A DNA stretch of 64,000 bases, from positions 33,051,963-33,115,962 of the forward strand of contig CM065682.1 in NCBI GenBank assembly GCA_017654935.2, written 5' to 3'. The translations under genes and the position numbers were made by a program. This document shows, in pieces, positions 53,070 through 64,000 of this stretch; the first letter of the stretch is position 1; each line of letters begins with the position of its first letter. Under the pieces are notes generated by a model, which worked only from the letters and a program-made list of their open reading frames with translations, was not told the DNA's origin and searched no databases. The DNA comes from Phymorhynchus buccinoides. Its lineage: Eukaryota > Mollusca > Gastropoda > Neogastropoda > Raphitomidae.

Positions 53070-54240
53070 CCCACACAGACAGTCCATGACATAATGAACC
53101 ATGTACTCCATAACAACTACTTCACGTTCGAAGGCAAAACTTACCATCAATTTTCTGGAACTGCAATGGGAACCCCTATGGACCCCTCTGTAGCTAATCT
53201 TTTTATGGGGTGGCTAGAAACCAAGCTCCTTGCCAACAGCCCTGTACCAGTACCCTCCTCTTTCTGGAAACGTTTTATTGACGACATATGTCTTCTCTGG
53301 ACTAGGTCCCAGACTGAACTGCAAACCTTCCTGTCGTACCTCAATACTGTACATCCTACCATCAAATTCACTCACAGCTCTTCTACTGACCAACTTTCCT
53401 TCCTTGACATTCGACTTTTCCTTGACAACGGTTTCATACACACAGACCTCCATACCAAACCTACTGACTCACACGCATACCTACACTACACCTCCAGCCA
53501 CCCAGGTAACTGCAAAGCAAACATCCCATAAAGTCAGTTCATCAGGATCAAACGACTTTGCTCCAAACCCGAAGATTTCACCACTCGCTCAGAGCAAATG
53601 CTCCAATTCTTTCTGCAGAGAGGATACAAACATCAAACACTACAAACTGCCCTTGACAAAGCCAAACAAATCCCCAGATCAGAAACTCTAGCCTACAAAC
53701 CCAAAGTCGCCCACACCAGAACACCAGTCATTGTCACCCACAACCCCTGTAACCCTCCACTGCGTCGGTGGTTCCAAGAACTGCACCAGAACGTTCTGCT
53801 CACTAACACCAGGCTGAAAAAAGCCATTCCTCACCCACCCATCCTAGGCGAACGGAATAGCCGTTCTCTAAAAACAATCCTCCTGCCCTCTGCCCTTCCC
53901 AAACAAGCCCCAAATGCCACTGATGGCTTTTTTCAAATGCTCAAAGAATTGCATCATTTGCAAAGAGCATGCCGTAGAATCCACAACATTTCACAGCCAC
54001 CAAACTAAGGAAACATTCACTATCCGACAGCACACTACATGCCAAAGTAGCCAAAGAAGGTACCTCTTGCTTTGTGACCTCTGTAAGAAGACCCAATACG
54101 TTTGTAGAAACAAAACACTCTCTCCAAACCAACATTTCACACACACACACCATCGATCTCATATCAAGAAAAAAAAATATATCCAATTGACACCCATATT
54201 GGGAATGATATTGAAAGATGGTTGTTTTGGACGTTTATAA
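53070..54240 (+). pseudogene. Penelope-like element, reverse transcriptase and degraded C-terminus
   Basis: HNNYFTFEGKTYHQFSGTAM, PSVANLFMGWLE, RFIDDICLLW (catalytic IDD box), LSFLDIRLFLDNGFIHTDLH and TKPTDSHAYLHYTSSHPGNC are typical of Penelope-like RTs. The frame has one nonsense codon (TAA, 53529-53531), after which it resumes as SQFIRIKRLC to about 53935. A frameshift leads to NCIICKEH...YLLLCDLCKKTQYV, resembling the cysteine-rich and GIY-YIG end. 5' truncated. Confidence 0.85.
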
Positions 54241-54654
54241 ATGTATGATTGTGTTAGCTTTTCACATGGGATTATTGAATGTACTTCTATTTTTTTATAT
54301 TTTTTTAAAAAAATGTAAATACAAACCCTTCACCCCCCCCCCCCACCCCCTCCTTATCCATGTATTGTGGCCCCAGGCCAATGTACAATTAAATCAATAT
54401 CCAAGTTCGGAGAGTTCTCTCTCCTCTCTCTCTTCTCTCTCTCCTCTCTCTCCTCTCTCCCCTCTCTCCCCTCTCTCTCTCTCCCCTCTCTTATCCCTCT
54501 GAGAGACAAAGTTCTGAGAAAGTTTCGTCACTGGAAAGGGAAACAGTTCCGAGTCAAACAGCATTTGATTACGATTAAGACCGCACGGTAACACAGGGTT
54601 GTGAAAACAAAATGGGTGGTTATTACGAGAGAGAGAGAGAGAGAGAGAGTAATA

Positions 54655-54900
54655 GAATAGAATACGACTACGAATGTTTTATTGAGGGTAAATAAGGATA
54701 AGCTACAATAGCTTCTTTTACAACCTTGCCCTCTCTCTTCTCACACATGTCATACATGCATCAAGCACAGAAAATTTGACATAAACATCAAGTAAAGAAA
54801 ATGGAAACAAAATTGGCACATGGAAATAATTGAAAAAAGAAATCAAAAATGGGATTTAAACCAAACATGGATAATAGCTTAACAATGGTGACCTGAATTG
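54655..54900 (-). mobile_element. LINE 3' tail, copy 2
   Basis: Reverse complement of 45230-45493, starting AATAGAATAGAATACGACTA. It follows the Penelope fragment and a GA run. Confidence 0.6.
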
Positions 54901-55054
54901 GTAGTGTTTAATTGAGTACGAAATAAAGGGAAACCATTTGGGGAACATGACAATTTTTCAGAATAAAACCATTTAAGGAAGAGAACAAAAACCAAAACAA
55001 AAAAAAACAAAAAAACATATGATAACATTGGAATATGGGATGGACAGATATCGA

Positions 55055-55325
55055 GAGATAGAGAGAGGAGAGAGAGAGAGAGAGAGGAGAGAGAGCGAGA
55101 GGAGAGAGAGATAGAGAGAGAGAGAGAGAGAAGTTTATAAAGAATCTAGACATGAGCTGATGGCATTAGTAACGTTTGTAAGTAAACTCATTAATACATT
55201 ACTAATAAACAAGATTGTCTATTAGGGGACTTGTGATAAGATTTTCGAAAGGAAAGACGCTAGTTCTATTTTTTTTTTTTCATGCCAAAGAAGAGACGAG
55301 AGAGAGAGAGAGAGAGAGGAGAGAG

Positions 55326-55364
<39 letters not shown>

Positions 55365-55376
55365 AGGGAGGAAGAG

Positions 55377-55430
<54 letters not shown>

Positions 55431-55570
55431 CGAGAGAGGAAGGAAAATTGAAATTGTTTTAATGATTAGGCCTCTGCCCATTTTCATGGACACAGTTACA
55501 AAAGTACATCGGGAATAATGTCCCAACACATTTGAGGTAGAGAGACGAGAAGAGAAGAGAGAGAGGAGAG

Positions 55571-55612
<42 letters not shown>

Positions 55613-55650
55613 AGGGAAGAGAGAGAGAGAGAGAGAGGTATTTACACGCT
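55055..55650. repeat. GA-rich region of several (GA)n runs
   Basis: Polypurine GAGA/GGAGA runs at 55060-55130, 55295-55440 and 55545-55640 separated by unique sequence. A CT-rich counterpart lies at 54415-54490. Could form triplex or act as GAGA-factor-type sites; no direct evidence. Confidence 0.85.
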
Positions 55651-56089
55651 ATTCACTTCATAGTGGTTGGTGTTAATTCGATCCCATTTGGTGTAGCTAC
55701 CTATTTCTCACAATTATTTTATTTTTATAGATTGAATCACTACCAGGAAGTTTCATCTTCGGTTCTGTTGTTAGCACGACTTTTTTTTTGAACTTCCCCT
55801 ACCCAAACACATGATTTACCGTAAAACGTCGCTGAGTGAACCCTAACAGGGCCCCTATTCTATCTATCCCACTAAACACATTGATTGACTCGTACCTCAC
55901 ACGTTATTGTCAGCTTTCATGTCTGTCTGGTCTGCATTTATAATTGTATTCTGTCCTAAGTTCTTTTCCACACTATGTTGCATTATTATTACACCTCCTT
56001 TCCCTTTTTAGCATCAACTAGCGCACACCTACGATGTGAGCCCAGCGGTAAATCAACGCTCATTAACACGTAGTAACTGTAACGCCTAG

Positions 56090-56880
56090 TAACGTGTTAC
56101 ACGCGCCAAGTACTGGTTCCATATCGTGCTGATTACATTTTTCTAAGCAAATTATTGAAGCAATTCGCGGTAAGAATATAGGGCGGAGTTATAAGGCACA
56201 CCGTATTTGCCCGTTGGCGCTTGCTCCGCACCTTTGCATTCGCTCTTCCCTTGTAACGCTAAACGCATAGTAACGTCAATATACGCAAGTACTGGGAAAA
56301 CGCCGAGTTTCACAGCAAATTTCGAAGTCGTATCTCGTGTTATATGTTAATACTCGCCGGAGTTAGACAGGCCCCATTTCCCGTTGGTCGCTGCTCTGAG
56401 CGTGACCGCGCCTTACCGATTCTCTTCAAATTTGCCTGCGACACAGGTATTGTGTGCCCACGGTGACCATCATAAGCCAAGTCTTGACCAACCACATTTG
56501 AAGCGATTCGGTACAAAAAACGGCAGGGGATATTTGTGAAAGGGTGAAGCGGTGTATATCGCGCGCGTTTATTAATCGATTCGCTTCCGGTTTGACACAT
56601 CGATAGTTACCGTCCCCGGTCATCTACCTACCAAAATGGAAGGCAATCGGTCCAGACATACCGGAGATACAGGCGCCGAGAGAACGGCAGATACGCGTTC
56701 TCGCGCATTTGCCAAACCGCGCAAATGACACGGCCGCCTCACACCAGTTAGGGCTCAGCTCCTAGCACCAAATTGAGAAGACGATTTTCGTTGTCGATAA
56801 AAACACGCGGAGTATATAAGGCCCGTTTTGTCGTTTCAGACAGACAGGCACACACACACTGAAACCACTTTGTCAAAATT
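56090..56880 (+). repeat. Dispersed ~0.8-kb repeat family E, copy 3
   Basis: Shares AACGCCTAGTA iterations, GGAGATACAGGCGCCGAGAG, CGCGCATTTGCCAAACCG and a terminal CA tract with 28128-29030 (+) and 37770-38500 (-). No coding capacity. It abuts the LINE 5' flank. Confidence 0.75.
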
Positions 56881-57800
56881 ATTGATTTATTGATGATTGT
56901 GGCCGCCCTGTCTGGGCGGATAGTTGTACTCTTTATTTGATTGTGCCCACTTATTTTTTAACACCTTCCCCCGTAGACTGGGTGTCCCGGCGTGCGCAAC
57001 GGGGGGTTCTTTCGTAGCCGTCGCGCTTTCTGCGTATTGTGCTCCCCCCCCTTTCTTGGGACTACTTAAGCGACGCCTTTCCACTGCTCGGGGGTGGGGA
57101 GGAGGGGTCCCTTTCCCTCCCTCCCTCCGTCCCGAGTACGTAAGAATCGTTAACCACACCCACCACCTCATAAATATAACCGTGAAATATTAAAAAATAT
57201 TAAAGCCACAGGTTCCATCATGATATCGAGGGCTGGGGAGTTTTTGTTGCTACCCCCCCTTGGGAACAAATGGAACAATCTAAATTATTTATAAATTAGT
57301 ATTTACATTTAAAACTATTGGTGGCCTCTGGCGATGTGTCCCCCCACACAACCCCGCAAGATTCAGCTAGAATATAATATAGTCGATTTCTACTTAAATT
57401 TTTTTTTTACACTTGAGATGTACATAGCTATTTAAATATGCAAGATGAGAGAGCTCGGGCCCCAGCTTGTGTGACTAAGGCCGGCGGTAGGCCCCTCTGA
57501 TAAAAAACAACAAACAAATTAATCAGATCTTAATCGTAACTTTTAAACAAACTACTTTTATCCTCACTTCCGGCCCGCGCACACACCGATGTCGGATGGG
57601 CCACGTGCTTTCTACTCTGCATGCATTTTGGCGCTGTAGTGTTCTTCCTAAATGTTTCATGATATTTACCATTCATACAAAGCGCGATTGTTGACCAGGT
57701 GGTCTATTTTGCTACACATTTTTTTACCCCATTATACCGCTCGAACTGCAGCTGCCTAATTATTGTAAAAAAATAGTGATCGTGTTAGTGTGTTGGCACT

Positions 57801-58826
57801 ATGGCGGCGGCCGCCCCGGCTACGTTCATAGAGCCTGTATATGTGACTGCACGCGCGCTACCAGTGTACGAAAGCCTGCCTAATACGTATGACATACGTG
57901 TGGCTGTGGAGGCAGTTACTGGCAGAAAAACTATTCGTGGTGCACAGAAGATTAGAGGACTCTGGATGATCTATTCTAAGACCAGGGAGGCCAGAGACAG
58001 ATTATTGCTGGAGGGCTTTGTGTTCAGGGGAGCACGTGTGACTCTACTGGACAAAAACCCCTTCAGTGCACGGGGGCAGGGGGTTCAGGGGGTGGAGAAA
58101 CCCTCCACCAAAATATGGGTTTCGAACTTGCCAATGTTCATTGAACATAAGGACGTGGAAACGGCTCTGGAAAAACTAGGTGTAGAGATTCGTAGCCCAA
58201 TTCGCTACGAACTCGCACGAAACCCGGACGGAAAACTATCTGAGTTCGAAACAGGCCGCAGGTTTGGATTTATTACTGTGCCAAGCACACCACTGCTGCC
58301 TGTACTTAAACTGGGTGCTTTCAGTGCAGACATATTCTACAAGGAGATAAAAGTGGCGATGAAGTGTTCGAAGTGTTTTCAAGACGGCCACAAAGCAGCC
58401 AGCTGCGTCAATGACATTGTGTGCAGAGTTTGTCGTCTGCCAGGACACAAACAAATAGACTGCCCAAATGGACTAACAGAAACAGACGACAGTCAGCGCC
58501 AGAGCGAGTCTGCTACACAGGAGAGAGGCGAGGAAGAGAGCAGCAACACGCCAGCCTCCCAATGCCAGGAAGCAGCAGCTGTGCCACCGGCACAACACGC
58601 CGCGCGCACAGGAGAGCAAAAAGAGAAGGAGGCGGCTACTAGCCGCACTGCAGGGCGAAAGGAAGGAAGAAAGGAGAAAGGCGAGGGGAAAGGGAAAAGG
58701 GAGAGAAGCGAATCAACCACTGACCACGAAGATCAGGCAGCCAAGAGACCGACGGTGGAAGAAGGCGGGGAAGAAGAAAGGGAGGATGGAGAGGGGCAAA
58801 GGATGGTTGAGGAATGCATCACCTGA
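57801..58826 (+). CDS. LINE ORF1 protein with two CCHC zinc knuckles (341 aa)
   Basis: Intact frame. Starts MAAAAPATFIEPVYV. Residues about 105-180 could form an RNA-binding fold (KIWVSNLPMF...GFITVP). Two retroviral-type knuckles follow: CSKCFQDGHKAASC and CRVCRLPGHKQIDC (C-X2-C-X4-H-X4-C, about residues 189-220). The C-terminal 110 residues are Glu/Lys/Arg-rich and probably disordered. Expected role: RNA-binding ORF1p of the LINE particle. It is intact although ORF2 is broken. Confidence 0.8.
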   Translation: MAAAAPATFIEPVYVTARALPVYESLPNTYDIRVAVEAVTGRKTIRGAQKIRGLWMIYSKTREARDRLLLEGFVFRGARVTLLDKNPFSARGQGVQGVEKPSTKIWVSNLPMFIEHKDVETALEKLGVEIRSPIRYELARNPDGKLSEFETGRRFGFITVPSTPLLPVLKLGAFSADIFYKEIKVAMKCSKCFQDGHKAASCVNDIVCRVCRLPGHKQIDCPNGLTETDDSQRQSESATQERGEEESSNTPASQCQEAAAVPPAQHAARTGEQKEKEAATSRTAGRKEGRKEKGEGKGKRERSESTTDHEDQAAKRPTVEEGGEEEREDGEGQRMVEECIT

Positions 58827-58934
58827 GACCGCGCGTTCCACAGTCCTCCCCTTACGACCTTGGCGTGTCTTACGGACTTTAACGATTGTAATGAATAACG
58901 GACTTGGCACGATGAAACTTACACCTCTTCTCTT

Positions 58935-61900
58935 ATGGCTAACAACTCCATTTGTATTGTCACTCTTAATGTGCGCGGATTTAGAAACAAACTGAAACAA
59001 AGACTTGGATTTAATTTTTTTAGGAAACACAAAATAGATATTATATGTTTAAAAGAAACACATGTAACAGAAGACGTTGTACAAGAAATTAAAATGCAGT
59101 GGTCTGGGAAAATGTTCTACAGCCCAGGTACTAATAATAGTAATGGCTTAATCACCCTAATAAACAACAAAGATATTAACGCTGAACTTCTCCAAGCAAC
59201 AGAGAGAGTTCTGATAATAAAGGTTATAGTAGATGATAAGATTAATGTTATAGCCAATTGATATGCGCCCAAAACAACACTAGATAAACTAGCGTTTATC
59301 ACTCGGACATGTAAACTGTTAAGTGATCAAGAATACTATCAGCTGTGGGTAACGGGAGACTTTAACACAACATTGACTCCCCTAGACAATATAGCAGGCA
59401 ACCTTCACTCTATCAGAGAGAGGGAATCCCTTTCAAACTTGCTACTCTCTCTTGACTTAAAAGACATATGGAGAGCAATGCACCCCGACTATAAAAACTT
59501 CACATGGTCAAAAACTACACCATTCATTGCGAGAAGAATCGACTATATTTTATGTGACGATCTATCCTTACACCTAACTAAACGAGCTAATATTGTAACA
59601 TTCCCACACTCCGATCACAAACTAGTAAAAATAATGTTTAAAGTAAATAACTTCAAAAGAGGCTCAGGGTATTGGAAGTTTAATAAGTCACTGCTAACAC
59701 GTGACGATTTTATTAAAGAGACGTTATCATTCATAGATATCCATTTTGAACATTATAAAGAAAGCAGCCCACAGCATGCATGGGAAATGTTCAAAGTAAG
59801 ATATAAATCATTCTGTATAAATTATTCCAAAGAAGCAAAACAACAAACTGAACACAAACAGACAAAAATTAAGCACTTAGAAGAACTAGAACAAAAACTC
59901 TTGCAGTACCCTCAAAATAAAGACTTGGTCTTCAGAGCTCAACAAATGAAAAAAGACACAGAAATACAAGAACTAAGAGACGCCCTGGTGCACAGGTACG
60001 ATCAAGAGTAAAATGGGTGGAAAAAGGGGAGAAAAACACAAAATATTTCCTGCACCTAGAAAAATCTCAAGGAGCTACAAACACCATTACATCCCTTCAA
60101 ACTAACGAAACCCTTACAGACAACCCCCAAATAATATTAGACGAAATTAAACAATACTACACACAGCTCTACAAAAAAGATCATATACCTGAAAGAGGAA
60201 AAACAATACAAAACGACTTTTTGAAAGATAACAATTACCCTACTCTGTCCGAAGAAGACAAGGATCTCGTGTGACAGCACGACAAATCACCAGCTAGCAG
60301 CCTGTTATTTGTTCACCGAGGCCTTGAATAATTTAAATAATGACCCTGCACCAGGTAGTGATGGCCTCACACACCCGCATTTTACAAGAAGTTTTGGGAT
60401 AAACTAAGAATACTACTTTATAATTGCTTAATTAACTCTGTTGAACAAGGCGAATTGTCTTTCTCCATGAAAAAAGAAGTAATAACACTAATACACAAAA
60501 GGAAAGACTTAGACAAAAACAATTTATCTAAATATCGACCTATTACTCTAACCAAATACAGACTATAAAATATTTACAAAAGCATTGGCTATCAGACTGC
60601 AGAAAGTAATTACATTCATTGTAAACGAGGATCAGGCAGGATTCAATAAAGGCAGAAACATAGCTACTCATATAAGATTTTTGGATGATCTAACTCAGCA
60701 TCTGTATACAATTAATCAGCCAGGGGCTCTCATAGCCCTTGATTTCTCCAAAGCGTTCGATACATTGTCTAAAGACTGCATTCTGGAAACGCTACAACTT
60801 TTTAACTTTGGACCGCGGTTTGTAAACTGTGTAGCAACCATGATGAAAAATACTCAAAGCTGTATTCAAAACGGTGGTTGGCTATCAGACTGGTTTCAAA
60901 CACAGAGAGGAATACGACAAGGGTGTCCAGTTAGTCCACTCCTTTTTGTAATTGCAGTTAAAACCTTAGCTATACGAATAAGAAATTGTAATGAAATCCA
61001 AGGAGTTAAAATAACAGAATCTATTCATTCCAAAATCAAACAATATGCAGATGACACTACGCTTACACTTAAACATGAAGAGGATATTCAAACAGCTACT
61101 TCATACTGTAATTATTGTAGAGCTAATGTTTTTCTGAGTGAACATTTATCAGGCCTTAAACTCAAATAAGCAAAAATCAGAAGGCATATAGCTTGGCTCC
61201 AAAAAATACGATATTCAGTCCCCCCCCCCATATTGTTCACAATATACTCATGAAAAACGGAAAACCTATAACTATTAGGAGTTTATTTTTCTGCACGCAC
61301 GCACAGGAAATCTCTGAAATCGAGGAAAATCTGGACACCCAAAAATGATAATGTCATTAAGATTATCAAACACTGGAAAACCAGAAACCCCATCCCTCTT
61401 ATGGTTAATATATGTTACTCTATCTTGCGAAAACATTCCTTGTTGTCCCAATTCTCTCATATTCTACAAGTTCGCGTTCTAATACCCCCAAAAGTGCTCC
61501 ACTCCATCAATGCTATTACATCCTATACAAAATAATTCATCTTGGAGGAAGAAATTCAACAACAAAAAAGCATTCAAAAAAATAAAAAGAGGAGTATTAA
61601 GTTTAAGCAAAGAAGAAGGGGGCTTAAATATGATTAATATTGAACACCAACAGCACATGTTCCTGGTCAAATGGGCAGTTCGACTTCTAAAGCAAGCCAA
61701 CGCACACTGGAGTATCCTGGCCATCAATAATCTCCTTCCATTTAAGAACTTGCATTGTATTTTTAATTGTAACCTTGATCCAAAAGAAATTAAATGTTTA
61801 GATAAAACTGATAAAATCAACATTCTGGAAAGATGTTATAATCACAATCGCAACTTTTAACTAAAGATCGGCCTGCAGAAAATGTGAAAACAGAGCCACT

Positions 61901-62469
61901 GTGGAATAATAGAGGCATAAAATACAATGGAAAGCCTCTTTATTTTTCAAATTGGTGTAAGGCGGGCTTCTTCGTAGTCCAGGATCTCTGGCATATGGAA
62001 ACTAATGACCTACCAAGCATAGAACGAAAATAAGAAGTGTCTCCAGCACTTTTATTTGAATACAATGCATTAATAACGCGATTCTGCTCGCGTGGAAACA
62101 CAGTTAAATGACGAAGATGAAAGCTGGAAACTTCCAAACGATTTAACCATCTGATAAAAGGTCGCATTGACAGCGTATCTAACAAAGAAATACGCAAAAC
62201 ATTTGCTCTTAAACAAAAATCACGCATATGTGCTGTCTCACTTTTTTTGGAAACGTAAACTAGATATAACGTGAAATTATTACTTCAATCTGGTATGAAT
62301 TGCAGCAAAGAGTCCAGACTAAGGCTGTTGCACTTCAAATTCCTACACAACATATACCCACGATATAATTGCTCACAAAATTGGGGTAGCAGAGACAACA
62401 GATGCCTTCAATTCAGGAAATAGTTACATTGGCATGCTTCTATCTTTGTCCAAAACTGCTTCTTTCCGG
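58935..62469 (+). pseudogene. LINE ORF2 (endonuclease plus reverse transcriptase), inactivated
   Basis: AP endonuclease motifs: LNVRGFRNKLKQ, CLKETHV, GDFNTTL, ARRIDYIL, SDHKLVK. Reverse transcriptase motifs: ALIALDFSKAFD, TQRGIRQGCPVSPLLFVI, QYADDTTL (about 61035-61060). A stop at 59259-59261 separates VIAN from YAPK, and frameshifts lie near 60010, 60275, 60385 and 61170. The catalytic YADD box itself is preserved. Confidence 0.85.
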
Positions 62470-62969
62470 NNNNNNNNNNNNNNNNNNNNNNNNNNNNNNN
62501 NNNNNNNNNNNNNNNNNNNNNNNNNNNNNNNNNNNNNNNNNNNNNNNNNNNNNNNNNNNNNNNNNNNNNNNNNNNNNNNNNNNNNNNNNNNNNNNNNNNN
62601 NNNNNNNNNNNNNNNNNNNNNNNNNNNNNNNNNNNNNNNNNNNNNNNNNNNNNNNNNNNNNNNNNNNNNNNNNNNNNNNNNNNNNNNNNNNNNNNNNNNN
62701 NNNNNNNNNNNNNNNNNNNNNNNNNNNNNNNNNNNNNNNNNNNNNNNNNNNNNNNNNNNNNNNNNNNNNNNNNNNNNNNNNNNNNNNNNNNNNNNNNNNN
62801 NNNNNNNNNNNNNNNNNNNNNNNNNNNNNNNNNNNNNNNNNNNNNNNNNNNNNNNNNNNNNNNNNNNNNNNNNNNNNNNNNNNNNNNNNNNNNNNNNNNN
62901 NNNNNNNNNNNNNNNNNNNNNNNNNNNNNNNNNNNNNNNNNNNNNNNNNNNNNNNNNNNNNNNNNNNNN
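62470..62969. other. Assembly gap (500 N)
   Basis: Exactly 500 N. It hides the 3' end of the Tx1-like LINE. Confidence 0.98.
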
Positions 62970-63316
62970 AGATGTTAGACGAGAACAAACACAACAGAAT
63001 TCAAAGTTGAACATCCTTCAGTTGGCGCCATACCTTGTAAGATATCTCTATAAAAAATAACAATAACAATTACACCAACAAGCAACGACTTCAGCCACAC
63101 AGACAAATCTGTGTGATGAAGACACCAAACAATGTCATATGAACCACATGAATAGCCTAACATTCAAGCACGGACAAGTTCGTGCATTCAATCAAGAAGA
63201 GAATCTAGTCATCTTGATTCAATGCTCAAAATAATAGGCTTATAATTTGTATAGACCTAAAGTAAACCGAAACTGATAGGCCTACAATGTGTGTGTGGGT
63301 GTGTGTGTGTTGTGTG

Positions 63317-63357
<41 letters not shown>

Positions 63358-64000
63358 TCCTTGTCCCGTGTGCGTGCGCGTGCGCGCTGTATCTGTGTGT
63401 GTCTGTACATGTGCTTGCATATAGGTAGGCCTATACGCGCGCTTGCGAGGGTGTTTCTGTGTAGGCCTATATGACTGTGTGTACGTGCGTGCATACTTGT
63501 GTGGGTGTGGGTGTGTGTGTGTGGTTGTGTGTTCGTGCGCGCGCGTGTGTGTATGTGCGGATGCGTGTGCATATGTGTCTTTGAGTCGAGTGTGTAGCTA
63601 GATGTGTTGGTGGTGCGTGTGCGTGTGTGCGTGCGTGCGTGCTTCGTGTGCACTGATGCGCGCAACGCTCACGCAACTTGTGTGTGAGTGCGTTGGTTGA
63701 AAATCCCCACCGTAACTTGGCTTCAAACAGGAAGGAACGTGAAAGCAAACCCCACCACAAACTAAACAGTCATGGTTCCTCTTTTCCTTGTTCTCTCAGT
63801 GCCTGCGAAACATAAATCAGATTTGGCCAATATCTTCACCATCCACCCCCCTCCCACCAACCCCTACTTGAACGCCACTCTGTCGTGTCCGATTATGATA
63901 TCCAGATAGCAGAGGAGACTGCTGCGAGTCTCATCTGGAAGGCTTGGTTAAGTCTCTGTGCACGTGAACGTTATTATCAAAACATCTCTATAATTTCCCT
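62970..64000. other. Terminal flank
   Basis: Short A-rich stretch possibly belonging to the LINE 3' end, a GT-rich microsatellite, then about 350 bp of unique sequence without a supportable gene. Confidence 0.55.
63289..63650. repeat. GT-rich microsatellite region
   Basis: Mixed GT/GTGC repeats; open frames on either strand are low-complexity artefacts. Confidence 0.9.

Larger units (their letters stand above)
54241..57800. other. Gene-free interval between the Penelope fragment and the Tx1-like LINE
   Basis: CT/GA-rich tracts, a LINE tail and the family E repeat, then 56885-57800, which is probably the LINE 5' UTR or flank (C-rich runs, no ORF with domains). I see no gene and did not find the missing receptor first exon. 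Confidence 0.55.
57801..62469 (+). mobile_element. Tx1/L1-like LINE with ORF1 and ORF2, running into an assembly gap
   Basis: ORF1 at 57801-58826, then a 108-bp spacer, then ORF2 from 58935 with endonuclease, reverse transcriptase and the distal region typical of Tx1-type LINEs (LLHFKFLHNIYPRY, about 62320-62360). The 3' end is hidden by the gap at 62470. Clade assignment is by family resemblance. Confidence 0.8.

Overview
This is a eukaryotic nuclear window. It has GT-AG introns, dense CA/GT, CT/GA and GATGAT microsatellites, many truncated transposable elements of several classes, and two 500-base N gaps (41162-41661 and 62470-62969). The giant LDLa/lectin-like/LRR/7TM receptor resembles the GRL101 family known from snails, so a gastropod mollusc is my best guess. 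This rests on family recognition, not on a search.

Three genes can be supported. (1) A 12-exon tubulin on the minus strand (25136 down to 10248) that I assembled from splice sites and reading frame. It encodes 410 aa, all phases agree, and it fits zeta-tubulin of the centriole/basal-body ZED module best. (2) A four-exon leucine-rich-repeat protein on the plus strand (25666-30461), 178 aa, matching LRRC20. Genes 1 and 2 are divergent with 529 bp between start codons, so they probably share a promoter. (3) A very large, almost intronless receptor on the minus strand (49407 down to 45614). Its first exon, with start codon and signal peptide, is not visible.

Layout: 1-10247 holds only dispersed repeats and AT-rich sequence. 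10248-25136 is the tubulin gene, whose introns are full of TTAA-flanked MITEs, a non-autonomous hAT-like element, microsatellites and partial copies of the gene's own exon ends. 25137-25665 is the shared 5' region. 25666-30461 is LRRC20, with SINEs and a tandem repeat of NF-E2-like motifs in intron 1. 30462-45500 is gene-free: LRRC20 3' flank, nested fold-back elements, a pogo/Tigger remnant, a CR1-like LINE fragment, three adjacent minisatellites and a retroposed insertion with a target-site duplication. 45614-49407 is the receptor. 49500-54240 is a cluster of broken retroelements (Ty3-type gag, a LINE, a Penelope-like element). 55000-55650 is GA-rich. 57801-62469 is a Tx1/L1-like LINE with intact ORF1 and broken ORF2 running into a gap. 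62970-64000 is GT-rich flank.

The most unusual signal is in the tubulin gene. Three exon 3' ends (exons 6, 10 and 11) have been tandemly duplicated into the downstream intron, two of them with their splice donor. The exon-10 copies differ from the functional exon almost only at third codon positions.
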